DNA of 64,000 nt from assembly GCA_964030475.1 (NCBI GenBank), contig CAXIPT010000001.1, positions 10,018,444-10,082,443 on the forward strand. The letters run 5' to 3'. Made by a program: the position numbers and the translations under genes. Shown here one piece after another: positions 9,200 to 19,096 of this stretch. The notes beneath the pieces were generated by a model. It was not told the DNA's origin. It worked only from the letters and a program-made list of their open reading frames with translations, and did no database searches. How positions within the stretch are numbered: the first letter of the stretch is position 1; the number at the start of each line of letters is the position of its first letter. The stretch comes from Tethya wilhelma. Taxonomy: Eukaryota; Porifera; Demospongiae; Tethyida; Tethyidae.

Positions 9200-12100
9200 T
9201 GCTCTTGTTGACTTGGAGATGCCCTCGTCAAAGTAGCTCTGAATAAGTTGGTCCAGGTGGGGGATCCCCAGTCTGGTGTAGATGTTACCAAAAGGTGCAG
9301 CACTTCCGCTGGGATGTGAACCCTGTGTGGGGCCTGTGGTACGAGAAAGAAGTATAATGGTAAGTTATTACGAGAGATTGCATCCGCTGCAGTATTAACA
9401 TGCCCAGGAATTTGACTAGCCTCAGACCCAAATCTGTAGAATGCCGCATAGAATGCCAAGCAACGCAGCAGGTGCATGACGAGGGTATCTTGGGATGTGC
9501 CGGATTGCAGCAGGCTAACAACTGCCATATTGTCTGATCGAAAGCTGATCTTCTTGCCAGACCACTGCGAACCCCAGACTGCCCCCCAAACGACAATAGG
9601 AACCAGCTCCTTTGCTGTGATATGCACATTGCCCCAAGAATTTGGCAACTGGATTTGGAACCAACCTAGTGGGGTAGAGAACGCACCACATCCAAAGTTA
9701 CCTGAAGCATCAGATGTCACTTCGAAGGATACTCAGTGTAGTTAAGGCATATCCACAACTTTTTGTATGGGCAGTTAAAGCTTGTACCAATACATGCATT
9801 TGACAAGCATTGAACAAGCTTTGAACATGAATAATTAATTTATGCATACTAATTAGAATTTAGTCAGCCTTATTTTATTCCTTCTTTAGAGAAAGCATAG
9901 AGAAAGTTACTATCTTTCCTCACTAATTCAACTTAGTTATGGTAGGAATAAACAATAGCTACATCAACAATTCTGTGCTTAGCTTTTGCTTCCTTCAAAA
10001 AGCTTGCAAAACGGAAGCCGTGAAAGTTCGCTAAATTAGTAGCGTACTTTTGGCTTTTTTTCTAGCTTGCAAAGCAGGACTACAAAAGCGATTGCATGCA
10101 GGTATAGCCTAAGCCTTGCTGCACCTACGTAGCCAGCGTCAAGCTTCTCCTGCAAAGCACTAGGAAAAAATCGTGCGTTTAAAACTGAAGGTCTCGATCT
10201 CACCTCGATCGCGACTAAAGCCTATATTTCCACGCCTACTAATCAGACCCGATCCTAACTTGGTATTTTAGTAGGGCTCTACCTTACCTAACAGGATGGC
10301 AAGTCTAAAGCCTATAGCTCGAACGACATGGCTGTAAAATATTAAATGCGAAAAATCGCAAATTACGCGACCGTTGAATACGCGTGCGGTTAAATACAGG
10401 CATAGTTGCCAACAAAGATGCCTCACTCCGGCGTGTTCTTTCAATTGGAGGTTAGCTTTTTATTGATTAAATGAATTCTCTAGTGCATGAAGTTACTAGT
10501 ACTAACTGGAAAATTGGTACTCCATACAGGGATGAAGGTGAGTATAGCCTATAAACAAATATTGTACCAAAAAATCAGGTATTTTTGTGCTACAATTGCC
10601 TATAAGCTACTAGTACTTAGATTAATGCACATTTTCCAGTTATACTATATTGCTTCACATAGAATAGAGCATCTTGGTATAAAAATTTACTGGGTTTCAT
10701 TAAACAATGAAGTGGGAGCAGTCAAAATACAAGACAAATAGTGATTTCATTAAATATTCATTTAATTGAAAAGGGGGTGTGGTGAGGTTACCACTTCCGG
10801 TTTAAAATATTTAACAAATGTTGAAGTAATAGTCATAACAGTTTATATTGCTAGCTAATCTCCACTGATGTCTTTAGTAGCTTCCAAATCTTACAAATTT
10901 GTTGAGGGAAACAATCAATACCCACAGTAAGGACATGTCTTAACTACACTGAGTACGGACGGTGCTGAGAAGAATGAGGTGCCGTTCCAGTCACTGAGGA
11001 ATGTTTGCCACCACGTGATGTCTGCCTTTGCACTGGTATTTAAGTGTGCGTGATGGTGTGGGGCATGAGTGTGTGAGAGTAGGGAGAATAGTGCTCTGAG
11101 AAAGACTCGCCCTTGTGGAATGACTGTAGCCGGTGTCCGAGCAGGCTTTCTAGCTCACGTTTGGTACATGACTTCTTGTGTTGCCATTGGTGCAGCAGGT
11201 CTCTCAACCGTGCCAGCTTGTCAAGAGGAAGCCGCAACTCAACATTATGGGAATCCACTATTATGCCTAGAAAGATGATAACCAGTGCTGGTCCCTCAGT
11301 TTTGTGCATGGCAACCGGGATTCCTAGTGATTGCTAAGTTGTCAAAACGCAAGTGACAGTATTCGGGTCCCTTCGTCCGAGTTTGGCATTGCTAGGAAAA
11401 GAAAATCATCCAAGTAATGTAGCTGATGACAGATGCCCTTCAAAGCAAGTGCCCAGGCAATGACATCTGCTATGGCATTGAAGATCTTTGGTGCCGAACG
11501 GAGTCCAAATGGTAGAGCTTGGTCAATGTATGTGTGTCCTTGCCACTTGATACCAAGTACTGCATAATCTGCAGGGTTGACTGGGACTATGTGATAAGCA
11601 TCCTTGATGTCAAGTTTGACTAGCTGTGTGTCCCTGCCAAGATGCTGAATGAGCCGCACTGCGTCATCTACTCTGGCATACTGTACGGAGCAAAGCTCCT
11701 CTGAAATCCCGTCATTGACACTGTGTTTACGGGGGGATGACAGGTCGCAGATCATACGCCATTTGTTAGTTTGATGTGCCTTGGGTACCAAACCTAATTG
11801 GCTGGTGTGAACTGAAACAGACAGCTGTGTAGGTAATGGGCCCAGTAGACGTCCTGCCGATAATTCTGACTGTAGTCGGTCATTAACTACCTGGGGGTTG
11901 GCCAGAGCCGATAGATGATTTCGACCATTTGCACGAAGGAAGGATAGCTCCTTACGGTAACCAATATGAAATCTCTGTGTCAACCCCTCTTGTATGTATG
12001 CCACAAATCTCTGATCAGGGTGGCTGGCTAAAAGCGGCAGTAGACAGTCAAGCTTAATTGGGGTGTAATAACGAGGCCACTTATTGCTCCGCTGAGTTGA

Positions 12101-12271
12101 AGTGCCAGATTTGGCCTCGGAAAGCTTGAGTAGGTCATCGATATAATGATAAGTGCCATTAAAGATATTTGCATGAGGAAGAGTCAGCTGAGCTTCACCT
12201 GCATGGGCATGCAACATGGGTATAGATGTCTGTGTAGTATGATATGGCCTATATGAAGTGATTGTATGCAT
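9169..12271 (-). pseudogene. Ngaro reverse transcriptase-RNase H, interrupted
   Basis: The RT frame 12271-11342 contains LVKLDIKDAYHIVPV (motif A), ALPFGLRSAPKIF (motif B) and QLHYLDDFLFL (motif C, YLDD). A frameshift near 11320 leads to 11309-11040 with FLGIIVDSHNVELRLP and KRELESLLG. The sequence then continues to 10956 with a W-rich segment including FLSDWNG, and is interrupted by an inserted element (9732-10953). RNase H resumes at 9729 in the same frame and reads SDASGNFGCGAF, ITAKELVPIVVWG and FRSDNMAVV (catalytic D, E, D). Domain order and motifs fit the DIRS order. The protein is broken by one frameshift plus the insertion. Confidence 0.85.
9732..10953. mobile_element. 1.2-kb non-autonomous DNA transposon with TA target duplication, nested in Ngaro
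   Basis: The ends are inverted: ctcagtgtagttaag at 9732-9746 and its exact reverse complement at 10939-10953. The similarity extends to about 23 bp with two mismatches. TA flanks both sides (9730-9731 and 10954-10955), as expected for a Tc1/mariner-type target duplication. Taking out the insert and one TA brings the RT end and the RNase H start together in a single frame. No transposase is visible inside; the 84-residue frame at 10487-10741 matches nothing I know. Confidence 0.85.
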
Positions 12272-12464
12272 ACCCGACCATAATCGTTATATTATGTAAT
12301 GGCTGCCTATAAATGTTAAGCTTTAATTTGATCTGAGCGTGCATGCGCTTGTTGTATAGCGTGCACAGAGTATACTGGAATAAATTTTATGTAGCCAGCA
12401 AATCAAAGGCAGCTATTATTGTTGTGGCTGTCTACATGGCCTATAGCATCCCTATACCAGAAGT

Positions 12465-14259
12465 CTATAGTAAGTGCTCAGATGGGTGTGGCCACAGGGT
12501 TTCCAGTACTTCGCTTTGGTTTGTACATGGACCCATCTGGGGTCCTCGGGCAGTATGAGATGGATTCTGACATGTTGCGCAGACGTGGCTGTAGGAGCAG
12601 GTTCCAGGGTAGATACACAAGCCTATGTTCCAGGACGAGCAAATGGGCTTATGGGTGGGTGTACGAAGTGATCCACGCGACTGAGGATTTAAATAGCTGA
12701 GGGCACAGTCTCCCCGGTTATGATCAACTCCTCGACACAATGTACAGAAAAACTTCTGTCCCAGTTATACCTGGCGACCACCAAGCAATGGTACTTGCTT
12801 GAAGCCCGGTTTGTAAGTCGTTCCCCGCATGGAGGGATTTGCTGCTATCTGCTGTCAAAAGGCCTTGTCGTAGTCAATCCATCCGTCGTTACCATGGCGC
12901 AATGCTTCCCGACTGATGATCCGGGCATAAGCCAGGTGGTCCCTGGTGGTAGCGTCAGATGTGAGGATTGCTGCATATGCTAGAAAGCAGTAGAGCCAAT
13001 TGGTCAGTGTAGAAACCTCCCGCAGCCGTGGACGAGAGGGTCCAAGCAGGCTTAGCGGCAATATGCCCTGCATGGCCTCCAGTTGCTGCATCAATGAAAT
13101 ATTATCGGCCAGTAGTTCTTTCATTTCTACAAACTGTCCAGAGCGGACCTTGTTGACAAGCTTTTGTGGAAAGGGAGTGGCAGCCGGCGTCAGTATCATT
13201 CCCCTGCTAGGTGTTGTTACCGTATTGCTTGTGTACTGCATTCCTGTGGGCAGAGCTGCTATTGGTGAGGTTGTAGTGGGGTTAGTGATTGCCACTGATG
13301 TCAACACCTGTGGTGGGGGGATACTCCCTAGGGTGGCTGGAGGGTATAAATACCAGATAGACAGTACATTAACCACAAGGCAGGTTCTAGTGGCCTATAA
13401 TTGCAGCTGTGAAGCCACCAACCTACTCTAAATCTCCAGCTGCCCATCATCTAGCTAGTGTGCTATAATTTTAACCTGTCTTGTGATGTGAGGAATTGCT
13501 GCACGGACCTGGTTAATTTGCATGCAGAAAATGGCGATACACGTGCCACGTGTTTCGTGCCTGCATGTGCCAGAAGTGGATTACATGGCATTTTAAAGCC
13601 TGGAGCTGAATCGCTGCAGCCTGGTTGATGAAGTTTGCCAGCCAGCGTGAAAACTGGGCACTTCCACTGACAAGGCACCAAACAACCGATGCGCATTCAG
13701 CCCAAGCCGTATATAGGGGTATGCACAAAATGAAGTGAGCATTGTGTAGGCTTGCAAGGATAGGTAGGTGCAGTAATTGAGTTGTGGGCATAATAATTAT
13801 AATTGTTTAATTATAGCAAAATTGAAAAAGTTTTCAAGTTTGACAAGCTTTCATAAATGCCGCCCGCCCAGGCCATGTAACAGACTACACAATGCGAGTA
13901 TACTGAATTTACTTGAGCCAGATCATGTTGAATATACCTGGGAGTGCTGGGAGGCCATTGAGGGTAGCAGGCGGCGGAACCGTGCTCGTACTCGTTGCTT
14001 GCTGGCTGCTCCGGCTGTCAACGGGCTGTTGCTGGTTCGTCGCGTCGCCTTGTTGTGCTGCCAAATGCATCTGGACCTGGTCCCTGATAAGTTCCAGAAT
14101 CCCTGAGAGGTCTCCTGGGACGTTGGGCGCCGTTAGCTCCTCCGTCTGGCGGGTTGAGGCTTGCCGCTTTGTAGAAGCCGTGGATGCCCTCGTCGATAGT
14201 CTGGTCGAGCGGCAGGTAGGCCTCACATGCCCAGTGCGTGTCTTTTTCGTCTTAGGCAT
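12465..14259 (-). pseudogene. Ngaro gag-like ORF1, fragmented
   Basis: Three pieces on the minus strand. 14259-13909 starts MPKTKKTRTGHVRP, basic then Ser/Thr/Gln-rich. 13376-12855 contains GQFVEMKELLADN, REVSTLTNWLYCFLAYAAIL and ARIISREALRHGNDGWIDYD, which is typical of ORF1 in DIRS/Ngaro elements. 12740-12465 has the zinc-knuckle-like CSSWNIGLC...CSYSHVCATC. About 530 bp between the first two pieces (13377-13908) carries no matching frame and could be an intron-like or inserted segment. Confidence 0.7.
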
Positions 14260-14260
14260 C

Positions 14261-14472
14261 GGTAGAATTAATCCTATACCTCTGCTAGCAACTGATACTA
14301 GGATACTAGTGCAGCTAGTTGTTCTGCTCAGAACAGCTGATAGCCCCGCGTGGTGATGTGGTTTAAACTATGCACGCGTGCTGGGTGTGTCGTATTATGC
14401 ACTAGCACCGCCCACAGAGGAAGTGGCCCCATTGATTGTTAACTGTACTTAAAGTTCCTTTAACTACTATTT
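14261..14472 (-). repeat. Ngaro A1 repeat (outer 5' end)
   Basis: 212-bp copy of A2. On the minus strand it immediately precedes the gag-like ORF start at 14259. Its outer edge at 14472 touches the first unit of the AT-rich tandem array. Confidence 0.85.
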
Positions 14473-16367
14473 GTGAAATTTTACTTTTACATCACTAGGT
14501 ACATTCTCTAAAGCTAAAAAACTTTGTTTGTGAAAAAGAAAGTTATCTGTGAGAAAAGATAAAGAACTTAGTTTTTTTTGAGAGACTATGGACTTAGAAT
14601 ATTTTGTAAGACCAAAAAATGCACTTTTTACAAAAAACGTATATTTTCCCTAGAAAACATTTTCTCTAGCAGAAAATAAACACTTTTGTGAAATTTTATT
14701 TTTACAACACTAGGAAACATTATCTAAAATTAAAGAACTTTGTGAAAAAGAAAGTTATTTGTCGGTAGTGATAAAGAATTTAGTTTTTTTGGGAGACTAT
14801 GGACTTAGAAAATTTTCTAACACCAAAAAATACCCTTTTTACAAAAAAACGTTTATTTTGCCTTGAAAACATTTTCTATAAGAAAATAAACAATTTCGTG
14901 AAATTTTACTTTTACAACACTAGGAACATTCTCTAAAGGTAAAGAACTTTGTGAAAATGAGGTATCTGTCAATAGAGAGAAAGAACTTAAGTTTTTTTGG
15001 GAGACTATGGACATAGAAAATTTTTTAAGACCAAAAAATACACTTTTCACAAAAAATGTGTATTTTGCCTAGAAAACATTTTCTAGCACAAAATAAACAC
15101 TTTTGTGAAATTTTACTCTTACATCACTAGGAACATTCTCTAAAGGTAAAGAACTTTGTGAAAAAGAAAGTTATCTAAATATATAGAAATTTTACTTTTA
15201 CATCACTAGGTACATTCTCTAAAGGTAAAGAACTTTGTTCGTGAAAAAGAAAGTTATCTGTCGGTAGTGATAAAAAACTTGTTCCTAAAACGTTTTCAAG
15301 GCAAAATAAAAATTTAGTCACTCAAAAAAACTAAGTTCTTCATCTTTACCGTGAGAAAACATTGTTTTTTACCAACAATGTTATTTACACCAATAGAATG
15401 TTCCAGTTGTTGAAAAAAGTTAAAATTTCACAAAGTGTTTCTTTTGTGCCGAAAAATGTTTTCAAGGCAAAATAAACGTTTTTTGTAAAAAGTGTACTTT
15501 TTGGTTTTCGAAATTTTCTAAGTCCATAGTCATTAAAAAAAACCAAGTTCTTTATTTATACGTAGAGAAAACTTTGTTTTTAACTAACAATGTTTTAGAA
15601 TGTGTAGTGTGTTAAAAAAAGGAAAATTTCACAAGTGTTTCTCTTGTGCTGAAAAATGTTTCCAAGCAAAATAAACATTTTTTGTGAAAAGTATACTTTT
15701 TATTCTCAGAAAATTTTTTTTTTAAGTACATAGTCACTTAAAAAAAACTAAGTTCTTTACCTCTACCGTGAGAAAACTTTGTTTTTTACCAACAATGTTA
15801 TTTACACCAATAGAATGTTCCGTGTGTTGAAAAAAGTAAAATTTCACAAAAGTGTTTCTCTTGTACTGAAAAATGTTTTCAAGGCAAAATAAATGTTTTT
15901 TGTAAAAAGTGTATTTTTTGGTTTTAGAAAAGTCCATAGTCACTCAAAAAAACAAAGTTCTTTATCTCTACAGAGAGAAAACTTTGCTTTTAACTAACAA
16001 TGTTTTTTACACCAATAGAATATTAAGTGTGTTGAAAAAAGTATATAAAATTTCACAAAAGTTTGTCTTTTGTGCGGAAAAAAGTTTTTTAAGGGAAAAG
16101 TGTACTTTTTGGTTTTTGAAATTTTTTTAAGTCCATAGTCACTCAAAAAAGTTAAGTTCATTATCTCCACAGTGAGAAAACTTTGTTTTACACCAACAAT
16201 GTTTTTATACCAAGATGTTTCGTGTGTTATAAAAAGTAAAATTTGACAAAACTTTTTCTTTTGTGCTAAAAAATGTTTTCAAGGCAAAATAAGCGTTTTT
16301 TGTACTTTTTGGGTTTTGAAATTTTTCTAAGTCCATAGTCACTCAAAACACTAAGTTCTTTATTTAT
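14473..16367. repeat. AT-rich tandem array, ~210-bp unit, with orientation switch near 15295
   Basis: Units beginning gtgaaattttacttttac recur at about 14473, 14690, 14898 and 15106, a period of 208-217 bp, followed by a truncated unit near 15185. From about 15295 the same repeat continues in reverse orientation with units near 15424, 15622, 15840, 16050 and 16245. Units carry poly-A and poly-T tracts and shared blocks such as ctatggactta and cattttctag. No coding content; open frames here are shadows. Confidence 0.85.
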
Positions 16368-16638
16368 ACAAGTAAAAAAAAACATTGGAAATGTATTAAG
16401 ACATAGGAATGGCAAATTGTAAAAAGAACGCAAACAAGATGGAATGGCTGTTTGAGTGTGTGCAGAATTCTTCCTGTGTGGGCTGCATGTAGTACTCTCT
16501 TTCCATGTTTGAGTCCCTCATGTTGCCCATAGGAATAATTCTTTACACACTCAAACAGCCATTCCATCTTGTTTGCGTTCTTTTTACAATTTGCCATTCC
16601 TATGTCTTAATACATTTCCAATGTTTTTTTTTACTTGT
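16368..16638. mobile_element. foldback/MITE-like hairpin with 94-bp arms
   Basis: 16368-16461 and 16545-16638 are essentially perfect reverse complements around an 83-bp centre, with weaker pairing continuing a few bases inwards. The arms include aggaatggcaaattgtaaaa. The same aggaatgg motif appears near the ends of other repeats in the window (for example 33550 and 34000), suggesting related non-autonomous elements. The open frame across it is a by-product of the palindrome. Confidence 0.8.
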
Positions 16639-17400
16639 TTTATTCTCATTTTTTCATTATTCTATGAATCACATTTGAGTTTGTGTGTATATGCTAGTTA
16701 CATGTATACTATCAGCATGGATATTCAGTGAAGCATATCAGGAGTCTGGAGCTGCATGTATCTAACAAAATTTACTTGTTTTTGCTCATCTTCTTATAAT
16801 GACAACTACATAACAAACCTGAAAGTAGTCTATTCATCTCCTAAATACTGAAGACTGAAAGGTTACAGAGACTTTAGTACAACCAGAAATCTTCAAGCAG
16901 GCAGGCAACGTTCGGATTCCAAATAACGCACACTTGTCTATCTGGAAAAGGGTCGTCAACTTGATTTCCCAAGTAGCTGATGAATTATTAATGAGTATAG
17001 AAATGAATGGCTGCCATACGGAGAAGGCGCTTTTCGTCTCGTATCTAGCGACCCAGCTAGAGAGACGAATAACCGATGCAAAAAGCACGTGAAGACAAAG
17101 AAACCAAGTAAATTTGTTCAAGAATCAGCTTCTGAAAGTGAGCAGTCTTTGAGAAAAGTCTTGCCAACATAGAAGAATAAGAAGAAGAAGATGGAGAAAA
17201 TTGGAGGTTGGGCATATTTTAGTTAAATACTTTAGCGATGGTTTTAGGCCATGTTTTTAGGCTCATTAGAAAGAGAATGAGCTAAAAAGTAGCTTTAGAA
17301 GCCTTATAGTGCCAAGCGCTCGTTTTTTGCAGAGTTAATAGTGTGAATATTTGTATAGCGCTAATGGGCCATCCGTGCCATTCCTATGTACCCAGTACTA
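16639..17400. repeat. insert in the array, with dispersed repeat blocks shared with 32200-37030
   Basis: 16639-17110 is unique-looking. 17110-17210 is largely the reverse complement of the block at about 32200-32310 (and 34950-35055), including tccatcttcttcttct. 17225-17400 matches 36840-37030 in the same orientation and ends with the shared short palindrome cccagtactaccgtactggg. I see no protein domain. Confidence 0.6.
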
Positions 17401-18700
17401 CCGTACTGGGAATGTAGAGAAAACTTAACTAACAAAGTTTTACACCAATAGAATGTCCCGTCCGTTGAAAAAGTAAAATTTAACAAAAGTGTTTCTTTTG
17501 TGCTAAAAAATGTTTTCAGGCAAAATAAACGTTTTTTGTGAATAGTGTATTTTTTGGTTTTAGAAAATTTCCATAGTCATTCAAAAAAACTAAGTTCTTT
17601 ATCACCACAGCGAGAAAACTTTGTTTTTTTACAAACAATGTTATTCACACCAATAGAATGTTCCGTGTGTTGAAAAAAGTAAAATGTAACAAAAGTGTTT
17701 CTTTTGTGCTTAAAAACGTTTTCTAGAACAAAATGAACAATTTTGTGAAAGTTTACTTCTACTACACTTGGAACATTCTCTAAAGGTAAAGAACTTTGTG
17801 AAAAAGAAAGTTATCTGTCGGTAGTGATAAAAAACTTAGTTTTTTGAGGGACTATGGACTTGGAAAATTTTCTAAAGCCCAAAAATACACTTTTCACAAA
17901 AAATGTTTATTTTAACTAGAAAACATTTTCTACAACAAAATTAACAATTTTGTGAAATTTTACTTTTAAATCACTAAATACATTCTCTAAAGGTAAAGAA
18001 CTTTGTGAAAAAGATGTGGGAAGAGATAAACCACTTCACTAGCAAGCGCTTACCTCCACGAGTCCAGTAGCCTTCTCTTTCCTAGCTAATAGCTTCTCAC
18101 TAAATAATTAAACTGGCCGCGTGGTAATATTCAGCATGTACTGTACATGATCTAATTATGATGCAGAGAGTATACAGACCGCTCATAGTTTACCTAGCAA
18201 CAACTTTACAACCGTTTTTCTAGGAAGCCACGAGTGGAGGTAGGGCTGCTTGCAACAGCTATATCTGGAAAACTACTATAGCTATGTGCATCAAATTTGG
18301 ATATGCGCTTCCTAAGAAGGCCTAGATATACGTGGAATAGCTAACTCAAAATTCGCAGAAATTCCCAAACGTCAGGATTTTGCTTGACAGGTCACACATT
18401 TTCCCTAGAAAACATTCTCTGGCAGAAAATAAACACTTTTATGAAATTTTATTTTTACAACACTAGGAACATTCTCTAAAGGTAAAGAACTTTGTGAAAA
18501 AGAAAGTTATCTGTCGGTAGGGATAAAAAAACTTAGTTTTTTTGAGACTATGGACTTAGTAAGACCAAAAAATACACCTTGTACAAAAAACGTATATTTT
18601 CCCTAGAAAACATTTTCTAGAGCAAATTAAACACTTTTGTGAAATTTTACTTTTTCCACACATGGAACATTCTCTAAAGGTAAAGAACTTTGTTTATGTA
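17401..18700. repeat. continuation of the ~210-bp tandem array in both orientations
   Basis: 17410-17720 carries reverse-orientation units. 17730-18015 and 18400-18700 carry forward units with the gtgaaattttacttttac block. 18016-18400 is a non-repeat insert with no gene recognised. The array fades out about 400 bp before the MFSD11-like gene. Confidence 0.75.
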
Positions 18701-19096
18701 TTTTATCATAATGAAGATTCCCCTCTTCGCTGTAAGTGATGTATAATAATAACTATTATAACTTTGACATTTTTCTTTGTACAATTTTTCCTATTACTAT
18801 ATGTGACCCAATTTTGGAAAACCGACCAGATGTAGTAAAACTTTGTTTGTAGTAATCGGCGATTGTAGTGTAATTCGCGACGCGCGTGCGAANGGGGTAC
18901 GCCCCTTATCACATGACTTGCATGCACAAATTGATGAATTTTATCTCTGTTGTGTGTGGGCCTGGACTTGCAAGAAGATATTCAACTACAGCCGCTACTA
19001 CCAGTAAGTGGAAGTAGGCTGGAAATAGAAGAAATTGGAGAGTTGCTGACTGACACTGAAGACCAATCTTCTGCCGACGAGGAACAACCTATCATC

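Larger units (their letters stand above)
6933..14472 (-). mobile_element. degraded Ngaro/PAT-like tyrosine-recombinase (DIRS-order) retrotransposon
   Basis: Read on the minus strand the order is A1 (14472-14261), gag, RT, RNase H, tyrosine recombinase, B1 (about 7907-7641), A2 (7643-7432), B2 (about 7198-6933). A1 equals A2 and B1 equals B2. This split direct repeat arrangement is diagnostic of Ngaro/PAT-type DIRS elements. The B1/A2 junction shares a ttt that also occurs at both outer ends, as expected if the junction represents a circular intermediate. Several frameshifts break the ORFs and a 1.2-kb element has inserted between RT and RNase H. The element is therefore non-autonomous now. 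About 233 bp between B2 and A2 matches neither repeat. Confidence 0.85.

Noticed and set aside
14853..16130. Lys/Phe-rich frames in the AT-rich array
   Set aside because: They repeat with the tandem unit and have no domain signal.
14473..18700. CRISPR-like or centromeric array
   Set aside because: The unit is about 210 bp without unique spacers, in a eukaryote. Centromere function cannot be judged from sequence.
18950..19096. MFSD11 start at 18950
   Set aside because: The codon is TTG; the first in-frame ATG is at 19097. An upstream exon remains possible.
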